DNA of 8,443 bases from Firmicutes bacterium UBA6132 (lineage in GTDB: Bacteria; Bacillota_A; Clostridia; Tissierellales; Sedimentibacteraceae), in NCBI GenBank assembly GCA_002435835.1, contig DIVM01000305.1:1-8443 (forward strand). Reading direction: 5' to 3'. A program made the translations under genes and the position numbers. Shown here one piece after another: positions 1 to 6,718 of this stretch. The stretch's first letter is position 1. The number at the start of each line of letters is the position of its first letter. Below the pieces are notes generated by a model, which did not search any database, was not told where the DNA came from, and saw only the letters and a program-made list of their open reading frames with translations.

Positions 1-1974
1 GTTGCTGGTGTTGATGAAAAAACAGTTAATAAAGCAATTTCACTAATAAAAGTTAAATACGAAATACTTGAGCCATTATTAGATTTTAGACAAGCTTTAG
101 ACAATGAAATTATTGTTCATCCAGAAGATGATTTTAATGCTTTGTGTGATGTTGGAGCTGATAATAACAGAAATTTATGTGCTGCAGCAAATAGTGAGTC
201 CGGTAACTTAGAAGAAGAATTTAAAAATTGTGCTCATATTGTAGAACAAACATATTCAACAAGGGCTAACAACCAAACAATGATGGAAACATTCAGAACT
301 TATACAAATTTAGATGCATACGGAAGATTAAATGTAATAAGTTCAACACAAGTTCCGTTCCATATAAGAAGAATACTTGCAAATGCTCTTAATATTCCTA
401 AATCTAAAGTTCGCGTTATTAAACCAAGAATAGGCGGAGGATTTGGGGCTAAACAATCGGCTGTAAGCGAAATGTTTCCTGCCATAGTTACTATGGTAAC
501 AGGAAAACCTGCAAAAATGATTTATACAAGAAAAGAAAGTTTTACTAACGGAAGCCCTCGTCACGAAGCTGAAATTAAAGTTCGTCTTGGTGCAGATGAA
601 AATGGAGTAATAAAAGCAATACACATGTATTCACTTTGGAATGCAGGTGCTTATGGAGACCATGGACCTACAACAGTTGGGTTATCAGGTCATAAAGCTA
701 TGACAATATATAATAAAATAAAAGCATTTAAATTTAATTATGATGTTGTTTATTCTAATACAATGTGGGGAGGAGCATACAGAGGTTATGGCGCTACTCA
801 AGGATTTTTTGCATTAGAATCTGCAGTTAATGAATTAGCTACAAAATTAAATATGGATCCTACAGAACTTAGATTAAAAAATATGCTTACTGAAAATCAA
901 GTTGGTGATAAAATGCCTACTTATTATAATGAAATCTTAAACAGTTGTACTTTGGATAAATGTTTAATTAAAGCTAAAGAAATGATTGAGTGGGATAAAA
1001 AATATCCATATGTAGATATGGGTGGGGATAAAGTTAGATCAGTTGGTGTTGCTGTTGCAATGCAAGGTTCAGGTATATCCCAAGTTGACGTTGGAGCTGT
1101 TGAAATAAAATTAAATGATGATGGATTCTATACTCTTAATATAGGTGCAACAGATATGGGTACAGGATGCGATTCTATTCTCGCCCAAATTGCAGCTGAA
1201 TGTTTGGATTGTGAATATGACAATATAGTTGTTCATGGAGTTGATACTGATACGTCTCCTTATGATACAGGTTCATATGCTTCAAGCACAACATATATTA
1301 CAGGTATGGCAGTTGTTAAAACTTGTGAAACTTTAAAAAATAAAATTTTAAAAGAAGGAGCAAGACTAATAGATAGCTCTATAGAAGAAGTAGATTTTGA
1401 TGGTCAAAAATTATTCTCATTAATAGATAATAATAAAAGTATAACTTTAAAAGATATTGCAAATAGCAGTTTATTAGGATTTAATAATTATTTAACTGCA
1501 AGTGAATCACATCATTCACCAACTTCACCTCCGCCATTTATGGCAGGTATTGTTGAAATAGAAGTGGATAAACTTACTGGTAAAATAGATTTAATAGATT
1601 ATGTTGCAGTAGTAGACTGTGGAACTCCTATAAATCCTAATCTTGCACGTGTACAAACTGAAGGTGGTCTTGTTCAGGGAATAGGTATGGCTTTATATGA
1701 AGATATTAAATATAATAAAGATGGAAGAATGATGAACGATTCATTCCTTCAATACAAAATACCATCTCGATTAGATGTTGGAAATATAAGAGTAGCATTT
1801 GAATCAAGCTACGAACCTACAGGACCATTTGGTGCTAAATCAATAGGTGAACTTGTAATAAACACACCATGCCCAGCATTAGCTAATGCAGTTTATAATG
1901 CTACAAAAGTAAATATTAGAACTCTTCCTATTACAAGTGAAAAAATAGTTATGGGTATGTTAGAAAATAAATAA
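1..1974 (+). CDS. Molybdopterin-binding large subunit of a xanthine dehydrogenase-family hydroxylase (5'-truncated)
   Basis: The reading frame is open from base 1, so the N-terminus (roughly 100 residues judging from the family) lies outside the window; 657 residues are visible. Family members hydroxylate purines, other N-heterocycles or aldehydes at a Mo-pterin centre and pass electrons to FeS and FAD subunits, usually encoded next door; none is visible here. Numbering from base 1, the family signatures appear in order: GGGFGAKQ (145-152), YRGYGATQG (260-268), GATDMGTG (382-389), a VDCGTPINP segment near 538, and GPFGAKSIGE (608-617), whose Glu617 matches the catalytic glutamate. The residue after GGGFGAK is Gln152, where xanthine-hydroxylating enzymes usually carry a substrate-binding Glu, so the substrate may not be xanthine. 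The C-terminus is intact and is followed at once by a strong terminator, so this is probably the last gene of its operon. The family is certain; the substrate is not. Confidence 0.93.
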   Translation, partial: VAGVDEKTVNKAISLIKVKYEILEPLLDFRQALDNEIIVHPEDDFNALCDVGADNNRNLCAAANSESGNLEEEFKNCAHIVEQTYSTRANNQTMMETFRTYTNLDAYGRLNVISSTQVPFHIRRILANALNIPKSKVRVIKPRIGGGFGAKQSAVSEMFPAIVTMVTGKPAKMIYTRKESFTNGSPRHEAEIKVRLGADENGVIKAIHMYSLWNAGAYGDHGPTTVGLSGHKAMTIYNKIKAFKFNYDVVYSNTMWGGAYRGYGATQGFFALESAVNELATKLNMDPTELRLKNMLTENQVGDKMPTYYNEILNSCTLDKCLIKAKEMIEWDKKYPYVDMGGDKVRSVGVAVAMQGSGISQVDVGAVEIKLNDDGFYTLNIGATDMGTGCDSILAQIAAECLDCEYDNIVVHGVDTDTSPYDTGSYASSTTYITGMAVVKTCETLKNKILKEGARLIDSSIEEVDFDGQKLFSLIDNNKSITLKDIANSSLLGFNNYLTASESHHSPTSPPPFMAGIVEIEVDKLTGKIDLIDYVAVVDCGTPINPNLARVQTEGGLVQGIGMALYEDIKYNKDGRMMNDSFLQYKIPSRLDVGNIRVAFESSYEPTGPFGAKSIGELVINTPCPALANAVYNATKVNIRTLPITSEKIVMGMLENK

Positions 1975-1986
1975 AATATTATTTTT

Positions 1987-2020
1987 AAAAAAGTCTTGAA
2001 ATAAATCAAGACTTTTTTTT
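1987..2020. terminator. Bidirectional intrinsic terminator between convergent genes
   Basis: A 7-bp stem GTCTTGA/TCAAGAC with a 6-nt loop (AATAAA) is flanked by six A on the left and eight T on the right. It therefore works as a Rho-independent terminator in both directions: for the MoCo hydroxylase gene ending at 1974 (+) and for the DUF2512 gene ending at 2028 (-). Confidence 0.92.
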
Positions 2021-2027
2021 ATAAATA

Positions 2028-2408
2028 TTACTCTAATGGTATATCTTTATGAAATTCATTATGTGTATCTATTTCTCCTTTATATAAATAAATATGAAAT
2101 ATATACTCAACAAGTATAATCACTAAAGAAAAAACAATTAAGCCAGTTACGCTTGAAATGAAATCAGCTACTAAGAAATCAACTACATATGCAGTAAATG
2201 CACCTAAAATTCCATCTCCTATTGATTCAATTACTTTGCCCATTGATTTCATAATCAATAAATATCCAACAAAATAATTCAGCAAGCTTCCTGCTAATGC
2301 AATAACTAAAACCCAATTAAACGGATTTTCATCTATTAAATCAAATGCAATCCATGATGCTACCAATGTTGCTACGAATTTAAATATTAAGGCAAAAGTT
2401 GTTCTCAT
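2028..2408 (-). CDS. DUF2512 (YndM-like) small integral membrane protein
   Basis: This is a 126-residue protein with four hydrophobic segments at about residues 5-24, 31-53, 63-80 and 84-108 and a charged hydrophilic C-terminal tail (about 109-126, rich in Glu, Asp, His and Lys). The length, the four-helix layout and the N-terminal FKFVATLVASWIAFDL-type helix match my memory of the DUF2512/YndM family, found mainly in spore-forming Firmicutes and without a known biochemical function. The start is supported by an AAGGAG ribosome binding site at 2415-2420, six bases upstream of the ATG. It is transcribed alone, divergent from the small DUF3787 gene and convergent with the hydroxylase. No convincing promoter was found upstream on this strand. 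The membrane location is clear; the family call is from recall and the role is unknown. Confidence 0.82.
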   Translation of the reverse strand: MRTTFALIFKFVATLVASWIAFDLIDENPFNWVLVIALAGSLLNYFVGYLLIMKSMGKVIESIGDGILGAFTAYVVDFLVADFISSVTGLIVFSLVIILVEYIFHIYLYKGEIDTHNEFHKDIPLE

Positions 2409-2605
2409 ATTTTTCTCCTTTATGTAGATATTAAATTATGATGATATTAAAATTAAATTAATACATAGTTATTTTTTGTAATAAATCATAATTTATACTT
2501 AATAAGGATTAAATTATAGTTTTTATTTAAGCATAATAAACTTTTTAATTCAAATAATAAATAAATCCTTTATTAAATTTAAATGGTGAAAGGAGATAAT
2601 TAATT
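2409..2605. other. Divergent A/T-rich intergenic region
   Basis: This 197-bp spacer must carry the start signals of both the leftward DUF2512 gene and the rightward DUF3787 gene. It has no plausible ORF or strong hairpin. On the + strand two weak candidates are visible: TTTATA (2492-2497), 17 bp, then TATAGT (2515-2520), which is SigA-like with 4/6 and 5/6 matches; and CATAATA (2532-2538), which resembles the -10 of forespore (SigF/SigG) promoters but lacks a good -35. In such A/T-rich DNA neither stands clearly above chance. Confidence 0.35.
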
Positions 2606-2773
2606 ATGGCTAAAAATAAATATAAAGAAAAACATATGGCTATGCCAATAGAAAGTCATGTTACAGCTGCATGGGCAAGCCAAGCAACACTTAAGCCAGT
2701 TTCAAAAGTTAATATTCCAGATGAAGAACAAGTGATGAATGCTAAAGAGTATGTTGATTCAAATGAAAAATAG
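2606..2773 (+). CDS. Small DUF3787-family protein, probably spore-associated
   Basis: This 55-residue ORF (MAKNKYKEKH... to ...YVDSNEK) has a strong AAAGGAG ribosome binding site at 2589-2595, ten bases upstream of the ATG, and an excellent terminator 20 bp after its stop, so it is a stand-alone gene. It is hydrophilic with no signal peptide or membrane segment. A Lys-rich start is followed by a MPIESHVTAAWA block (residues 13-24), a KPVSKVNIP block (30-38) and a NAKEYVDSNEK tail. From memory this is the pattern of DUF3787, a short clostridial family (HxTAAWA, then KVNIPsexxVxNAKxWVDxNxK) that has been named as a spore surface protein family. The spore link comes from recalled family annotation, not from anything visible here beyond the weak CATAATA box upstream. 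The molecular function is unknown. Confidence 0.8.
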   Translation: MAKNKYKEKHMAMPIESHVTAAWASQATLKPVSKVNIPDEEQVMNAKEYVDSNEK

Positions 2774-2793
2774 TAATTAATAATATTTAAAAG

Positions 2794-2828
2794 TTAAAGG
2801 AAGGTCAAATACCTTCCTTTAATTTTTT
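2794..2828. terminator. Strong hairpin terminator between convergent genes
   Basis: A perfect 12-bp stem (TTAAAGGAAGGT / ACCTTCCTTTAA) with a 5-nt loop (CAAAT) is followed by six T at 2823-2828, terminating the DUF3787 gene. Read leftward the same stem is followed by ACTTTTAAAT, a weaker U-tract, so it probably also serves the oxidoreductase gene that ends at 2831 on the - strand. Confidence 0.92.
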
Positions 2829-2830
2829 AT

Positions 2831-5800
2831 TTAAAATACTTCGTGTTCAGAAAGTTGTTTATATCTTCTATACCTGTCTTTTGCATGCTCGCTTGAAATA
2901 TTAAACATTTCATCTGCAATTTCAGGGAATACAGTTTTAAGCTGTGTAAAACGAATTTCACCACTAATAAATTGTTTGTAATCTTCAGTAGGCTCTTTAG
3001 AATCAAGTATAAATGGATTTTTACCCTGGTCTTTAAGTTCAGGATTAAATCTGTATAAATGCCAGTATCCTGCTTCTACAGCTTTCTTTTCTTCCATCAT
3101 ACTTGTTCCCATACCTGATTTAATTCCATGATTTATACAAGGTGAATATGCAATTATTAATGATGGTCCATTAAAAGCTTCTGCTTCTTTTATAGCTTTA
3201 ATAGTTTGATTCATGTCCGCACCCATTGCAATTTGAGCTACATAAATATAACCATATGTCATTGAAATAAGACCTAAGTCTTTTTTTCTAAGTTTTTTAC
3301 CTGCTGCTGCAAATTTAGCTACAGCTGCTGCAGGAGTTGATTTAGAACATTGACCACCAGTATTAGAATAAACTTCAGTGTCCATTACAAGTAAATTAAT
3401 GTCTTCTCCTGTTGATAATGCATGATCAAGTCCACCATATCCTATATCATAAGCCCAGCCATCACCACCAAATGCCCAAACAGATTTTTTAATCAAGAAA
3501 TCTTTAAGTTTTAATATTTCTTTAATTCTATCATTATTTGTGTAATCTTTTTCGCTTAATGCTTTATAAATCATAGCAGTAGCTGTTTTAGAACCTTCTC
3601 CGTCATTAAAGTTTTCTATCAAACTATTAAACGCTTCTTTTAAATTACTTTCTATGGATGTGCTAAGAACATCATTTATTAAAAGAGCAAGTTTTTCTCT
3701 TAATTGTTTTACACCAACTTGTAAACCTAAACCAAATTCAGCTGCATCTTCAAATAATGGATTAATCCATGCAGGTCCTTTACCTTCTGAATTAGTTGTA
3801 TATGGCATGGATGGTGCTGATGCTCCATAAATTGAAGAACATCCTGTTGCATTAGAAATCATCATTCTATCGCCAAATAATTGAGTGATTAATTTAATAT
3901 ATGGTGTTTCACCGCAGCCTGGGCATGCGCCGTTGAATTCAAATAAAGGTCTTAAGAATTGGCTTCCTTTTACAGTGTACTTATCCATTATATTTTCTTT
4001 TGGTTTTACTGTTGTAGCGAATTCCCAGTTTTCTGACTCCATTTCCATTTCATGTTCTGCTGGTTTCATAATGAGAGCTTTACCTTTAGCTGGGCATATA
4101 TCAGCACAGTTAGCACATCCTGTACAATCTAATGGTGAAATTTGAATTCTCCAATGATAATTTTCCATACCTTTTCCAAGAGGTTTAGCAGTTTTAAATG
4201 TATTAGGTTTTCTTGCTTCTTCTTCATCATCTAATAAAAATTGTCTTATTGTAGCATGAGGGCAAACATATGAACATCTTCCGCATTGTATACATTTATC
4301 TATTTGCCATTCAGGAACCATAGGTGCAATACCGCGTTTTTCATATGTTGTTGTTCCATTAGGGAATGTACCATCTTCCATTCCTATAAACGCGCTTACA
4401 GGAAGTTCGTCACCTTCATCTCTTGCCATTACTCTTTGAATGTTTTTTACAAAATCAGGCTCTTCTTTAATAGGTAAAGTTTCTTCTTTTGCATCAGCCC
4501 AAGAAGCAGGTACTTTAATTTTTATTAAACCAGCTATAGAATTATCAACAGCTTTTTTGTTCATTTCAACTATATCAGAGCCTTTTCTACCATACATATC
4601 TTCTATATTTTGTTTCAAATAATTCAAAGCTTCATCCACAGGAATAACATTAGCAAGTTTAAAAAATACGGATTGCATTACCATATTAATTCTGTTTCCT
4701 AATCCTATTTTAGAAGCAATTTTTAAAGCGTCTATAATATAAAAATTAATATCATTTTTAGCTATATAATTTTTAATGGTAGCTGGAAGTTTTTCATCAA
4801 GTTCTTTTTCGTCCCATGGACAGTTTAATGCAAATGTTCCACCGCTTTTAAGTCCTTTTAATATATCATAATGATATAAGAATGATTTGTTATGGCATGC
4901 AATGTAATCTGCATTAAAAACTAAGTATGGCGAATAAATAGGCTGTTTTCCAAACCTTAAATGAGATGTTGTAGTTCCTCCAGATTTTTTACTGTCATAA
5001 GAGAAATATCCCTGAACATATAAATCAGTATTATCTCCTATAATCTTTATTGCTGTTTTATTAGCACCTACAGTTCCATCAGAACCAAGACCCCAAACAC
5101 GGCAACTTATTGTTCCTTCAGGAGCAGTATCAACTATATCTGTTTCAGGTAGTGAAGTATTATTAACATCATCCACTATACCTATTGTAAAATTATCCTT
5201 AGGTTCGTCTTGTTTTAAGTTTTCAAACACTGATATAATTTGAGAAGGTCTTGTATCTTTAGATGATAGACCATATCTTCCTCCAACTATTAAAGGAGCA
5301 TTTTTTATATTTTGATAGCATTTAACTATATCCAAGTATAAAGGTTCTCCAGGGGAACCAGGTTCCTTAGTTCTGTCTAATACAGCAATTTTTTTAACAG
5401 TTGATGGTATTGCTTCTATTAGATGTTTTTCAGAGAAAGGTCTATATAAATGTACTTTAACAACACCTAATTTATTTCCTTTTAATCTTAAATAATCTAT
5501 AGTTTCTCTTATTGTATCAGTTACTGAACCCATTGCAACAATTACATATTCAGCATCTTTGTCTCCATAATAATCAAATAATTTATATTTTCTCCCAGTC
5601 ACTTCACCAAGTTGATCCATATATGATTGAACAATATCTGGAACTGCTGAAAAATATGGATTTTGACATTCTCTTTGTTGAAAATATATGTCGGGGTTTT
5701 GTGCGGTACCTCTTGTTACTGGATGTTCAGGATTTAATGCTCTATTTCTGAATTCATCTATAGCTTTATAATCAACTAAATTTTTTAAAACTTCATAATC

Positions 5801-6355
5801 AATTTTTTCTATTTTTTGAATTTCATGTGATGTTCTAAAACCATCAAAAAAATGAATAAAAGGGATTCTTGCTTTTATTGCAGCTAAATGAGCTATTACA
5901 CCTAAATCCATTGTCTCTTGAACATTGGCTGATGCTAACATTGAAACACCTGTTTGTCTGCAAGCCATTACATCTTGATGATCTCCATAAATCGATAATG
6001 CATGTGTAGCTATTGCTCTTGCTGTAACATGCAATACACCGGGTAAAAGTTCACCAACCATTTTATAAATATTAGGAATCATTAACAATAAACCTTGAGA
6101 AGCAGTATAAGTAGATGCAAGAGCACCTGATTGCAAAGCACCTCTCATAGTTCCAACAGCTCCTGCCTCTGACTGCATTTCTATAACTTTTACTTCTTGA
6201 CCAAAAATATTTTTCATTCCATGAGCTGACCATTCATCGACTCCTTCTGCCATTGGAGTTGATGGAGTAATAGGGAAGATGGATGCAACTTCAGTAAATG
6301 CATAGGAAGCAATTGCGGCAGCTTTATTACCATCCATAGATTCAAATTTTTTCAT
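2831..6355 (-). CDS. nifJ: Pyruvate:ferredoxin (flavodoxin) oxidoreductase, single-chain
   Basis: This 1174-residue enzyme oxidatively decarboxylates pyruvate with CoA to acetyl-CoA, CO2 and reduced ferredoxin in the cytoplasm, the central pyruvate step of clostridial fermentation. Length and domain order match single-chain PFORs. The N-terminal pyrimidine-binding domain carries FPITPSTPMAE. It is followed by the CoA-side domain, then two [4Fe-4S] ferredoxin clusters, Cys688/691/694/698 (CIQCGRCSYVC) and Cys744/747/750/754 (CTGCANCADIC). The C-terminal TPP-binding domain has GACPGCGE (Cys811, Cys814), ATGCSS (Cys839), GDGWAYDIGYGGLDH (964-978) and YSPCINHG (Cys1073); these four cysteines are those of the proximal cluster in characterised PFORs. 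The start at 6355 (MKKFESMDG) is chosen because AAAGGA lies nine bases upstream; an in-frame ATG at 6385 would place the RBS inside the gene. It appears monocistronic, divergent from the permease. No residue needed for activity appears to be missing. Confidence 0.97.
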   Translation of the reverse strand: MKKFESMDGNKAAAIASYAFTEVASIFPITPSTPMAEGVDEWSAHGMKNIFGQEVKVIEMQSEAGAVGTMRGALQSGALASTYTASQGLLLMIPNIYKMVGELLPGVLHVTARAIATHALSIYGDHQDVMACRQTGVSMLASANVQETMDLGVIAHLAAIKARIPFIHFFDGFRTSHEIQKIEKIDYEVLKNLVDYKAIDEFRNRALNPEHPVTRGTAQNPDIYFQQRECQNPYFSAVPDIVQSYMDQLGEVTGRKYKLFDYYGDKDAEYVIVAMGSVTDTIRETIDYLRLKGNKLGVVKVHLYRPFSEKHLIEAIPSTVKKIAVLDRTKEPGSPGEPLYLDIVKCYQNIKNAPLIVGGRYGLSSKDTRPSQIISVFENLKQDEPKDNFTIGIVDDVNNTSLPETDIVDTAPEGTISCRVWGLGSDGTVGANKTAIKIIGDNTDLYVQGYFSYDSKKSGGTTTSHLRFGKQPIYSPYLVFNADYIACHNKSFLYHYDILKGLKSGGTFALNCPWDEKELDEKLPATIKNYIAKNDINFYIIDALKIASKIGLGNRINMVMQSVFFKLANVIPVDEALNYLKQNIEDMYGRKGSDIVEMNKKAVDNSIAGLIKIKVPASWADAKEETLPIKEEPDFVKNIQRVMARDEGDELPVSAFIGMEDGTFPNGTTTYEKRGIAPMVPEWQIDKCIQCGRCSYVCPHATIRQFLLDDEEEARKPNTFKTAKPLGKGMENYHWRIQISPLDCTGCANCADICPAKGKALIMKPAEHEMEMESENWEFATTVKPKENIMDKYTVKGSQFLRPLFEFNGACPGCGETPYIKLITQLFGDRMMISNATGCSSIYGASAPSMPYTTNSEGKGPAWINPLFEDAAEFGLGLQVGVKQLREKLALLINDVLSTSIESNLKEAFNSLIENFNDGEGSKTATAMIYKALSEKDYTNNDRIKEILKLKDFLIKKSVWAFGGDGWAYDIGYGGLDHALSTGEDINLLVMDTEVYSNTGGQCSKSTPAAAVAKFAAAGKKLRKKDLGLISMTYGYIYVAQIAMGADMNQTIKAIKEAEAFNGPSLIIAYSPCINHGIKSGMGTSMMEEKKAVEAGYWHLYRFNPELKDQGKNPFILDSKEPTEDYKQFISGEIRFTQLKTVFPEIADEMFNISSEHAKDRYRRYKQLSEHEVF

Positions 6356-6364
6356 ATAATATAA

Positions 6365-6370
6365 TCCTTT
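6365..6370 (-). promoter_or_regulatory. Ribosome binding site fixing the nifJ start
   Basis: Read on the - strand this is AAAGGA, ending nine bases before the ATG at 6355. It decides against the longer in-frame start at 6385, whose first ten codons would overlap this site and which has no comparable site of its own. Confidence 0.85.
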
Positions 6371-6373
6371 CAC

Positions 6374-6386
6374 TGTGCTATGCACA
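6374..6386. promoter_or_regulatory. Short palindrome/hairpin in the nifJ leader
   Basis: TGTGC-TAT-GCACA is a 5-bp inverted repeat with a 3-base centre that stands out in an otherwise nearly G/C-free stretch. It lies in the predicted 5' UTR of nifJ, immediately upstream of the RBS at 6365-6370. It could be a small mRNA hairpin affecting translation or stability, or a protein operator; no family of sites can be named. Confidence 0.35.
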
Positions 6387-6429
6387 AAATTTAATCAATT
6401 CATTAAAAATCAGTTATTAGTTTTTCAAT

Positions 6430-6458
6430 AATATAGCTAAATATACAAATAGTTTGAA
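6430..6458 (-). promoter_or_regulatory. Candidate SigA promoter for nifJ
   Basis: On the - strand TTCAAA (-35, 6458-6453) is followed after exactly 17 bp by TATATT (-10, 6435-6430), matching 4/6 and 5/6 of the consensus. It would give a leader of about 65-70 nt including the TGTGC palindrome. The region is so A/T-rich that a chance match is possible; a TTGAAA box nearer the gene is an alternative but lacks a good -10. Confidence 0.45.
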
Positions 6459-6468
6459 TTAGTTATAA

Positions 6469-6490
6469 ATTTTTTAATGTATTAAAAAAT
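6469..6490. repeat. 22-bp palindrome ATTTTTTAAT-GT-ATTAAAAAAT
   Basis: A perfect 10-bp inverted repeat flanks a GT dinucleotide, between the nifJ and permease promoters. The right arm is also the start of the first 27-bp tandem repeat unit. It could be a dyad operator, or simply a consequence of A/T richness; it has no U-tract context to make it an obvious terminator. Confidence 0.5.
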
Positions 6491-6532
6491 AATTACTAAA
6501 TTTTTGTATTAAAAAATAATTACTAAATTTTA
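6479..6532 (+). repeat. 27-bp tandem direct repeat (two copies) upstream of the permease promoter
   Basis: Units 6479-6505 and 6506-6532 both read GTATTAAAAAATAATTACTA followed by AATTTT and differ only in the last base (T versus A), so 26 of 27 bases are identical with no gap. The second copy ends directly at the -35 box TTGACA (6533). A 27-bp period is about two and a half helical turns. Possible roles are a duplicated A/T-rich UP element for the RNA polymerase alpha subunit or paired protein-binding sites; a recent slippage duplication with no function is also possible. Confidence 0.92.
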
Positions 6533-6561
6533 TTGACACTAATATATGTGCGTGATATAAT
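6533..6561 (+). promoter_or_regulatory. Near-ideal SigA promoter for the permease
   Basis: TTGACA (6533-6538), a 17-bp spacer and TATAAT (6556-6561) match the SigA consensus at 12/12, and a TG one base before the -10 (6553-6554) gives an extended -10. The start point should lie near 6568, which leaves a 5' UTR of about 150 nt. So strong a promoter fits downstream control by the attenuator at 6641-6674 rather than control of initiation. Confidence 0.9.
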
Positions 6562-6567
6562 TACAAA

Positions 6568-6674
6568 AATTAATCTTTAACTGGGTACCGTGATACCGCA
6601 AGATTTATAATATGGGTATGTTTAGCATGCAAAAGTATATAATAATTCTGTCGGACGGTAGGATTATTTTTTTT
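6568..6674 (+). promoter_or_regulatory. Structured attenuator leader RNA, candidate riboswitch (guanidine-IV/mepA-like layout?)
   Basis: Three hairpins can be drawn. P1 pairs AATCTT (6572-6577) with AAGATT (6600-6605), then GGTA (6584-6587) with TACC (6594-6597) across an asymmetric internal loop, closing the apical loop CCGTGA. A middle hairpin pairs GTATG (6616-6620) with CATGC (6626-6630). The third is the terminator hairpin at 6641-6668 with loop GGAC. CCGT in the P1 loop is complementary to ACGG (6655-6658) at the tip of the terminator hairpin, and the match extends to TACCGT/ACGGTA. TAATC (6571-6575) can also pair with GATTA (6662-6666). A kissing or antiterminator pairing therefore competes with the terminator. 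This resembles the P1-P2 loop-loop design of guanidine-IV riboswitches as I recall them, but I cannot confirm consensus bases. I do not see the purine-riboswitch or PyrR-site sequences. The ligand is unknown. Confidence 0.68.
6641..6674 (+). terminator. Intrinsic terminator inside the permease leader (attenuator)
   Basis: AATAATTCTGTC (6641-6652) pairs with GGTAGGATTATT (6657-6668), counting G-U pairs, around a GGAC tetraloop. An unbroken run of eight T (6667-6674) ends the element. It sits 44 bp before the permease ATG and after the promoter, so it can only act as a conditional terminator for that gene. Its 3' arm and loop are the bases that pair with the upstream P1 loop. Confidence 0.8.
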
Positions 6675-6718
6675 ATGTATTTTACAAGAACAAATGATTA
6701 TTAAAATGGAGGAATTAT

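Noticed and set aside
300..624. Two open frames on the - strand inside the MoCo hydroxylase gene
   Set aside because: They lie wholly within a strongly conserved coding region on the opposite strand and show no domain or credible RBS.
3885..5751. Four short + strand open frames inside nifJ (starting at 3885, 4286, 4440 and 5512)
   Set aside because: All are antisense to conserved PFOR domains, with Cys/Phe/Ser-rich nonsense composition; they are shadow frames.
6356..6385. Longer nifJ start (ATG at 6385, ten extra residues MHSTVKGLYY)
   Set aside because: The ten codons cover the AAAGGA site and the TGTGC palindrome, while the ATG at 6355 has a well-placed RBS and begins with the conserved PFOR N-terminus.
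6479..6532. CRISPR or insertion-sequence ends
   Set aside because: There are only two contiguous copies with no spacers, and no transposase, terminal inverted repeats or target-site duplication are nearby.
6568..6674. Classical purine (guanine/adenine/2'-dG) riboswitch in the permease leader
   Set aside because: An AATATGGG stretch at 6609-6616 recalls part of the motif, but the conserved three-way junction and the second-loop sequences are absent and the hairpin order does not fit.
6551..6718. PyrR-binding attenuator in front of a uracil-type permease
   Set aside because: The conserved PyrR loop sequence (a CCAGAGAGGCU-type stretch) is not present anywhere in the leader.
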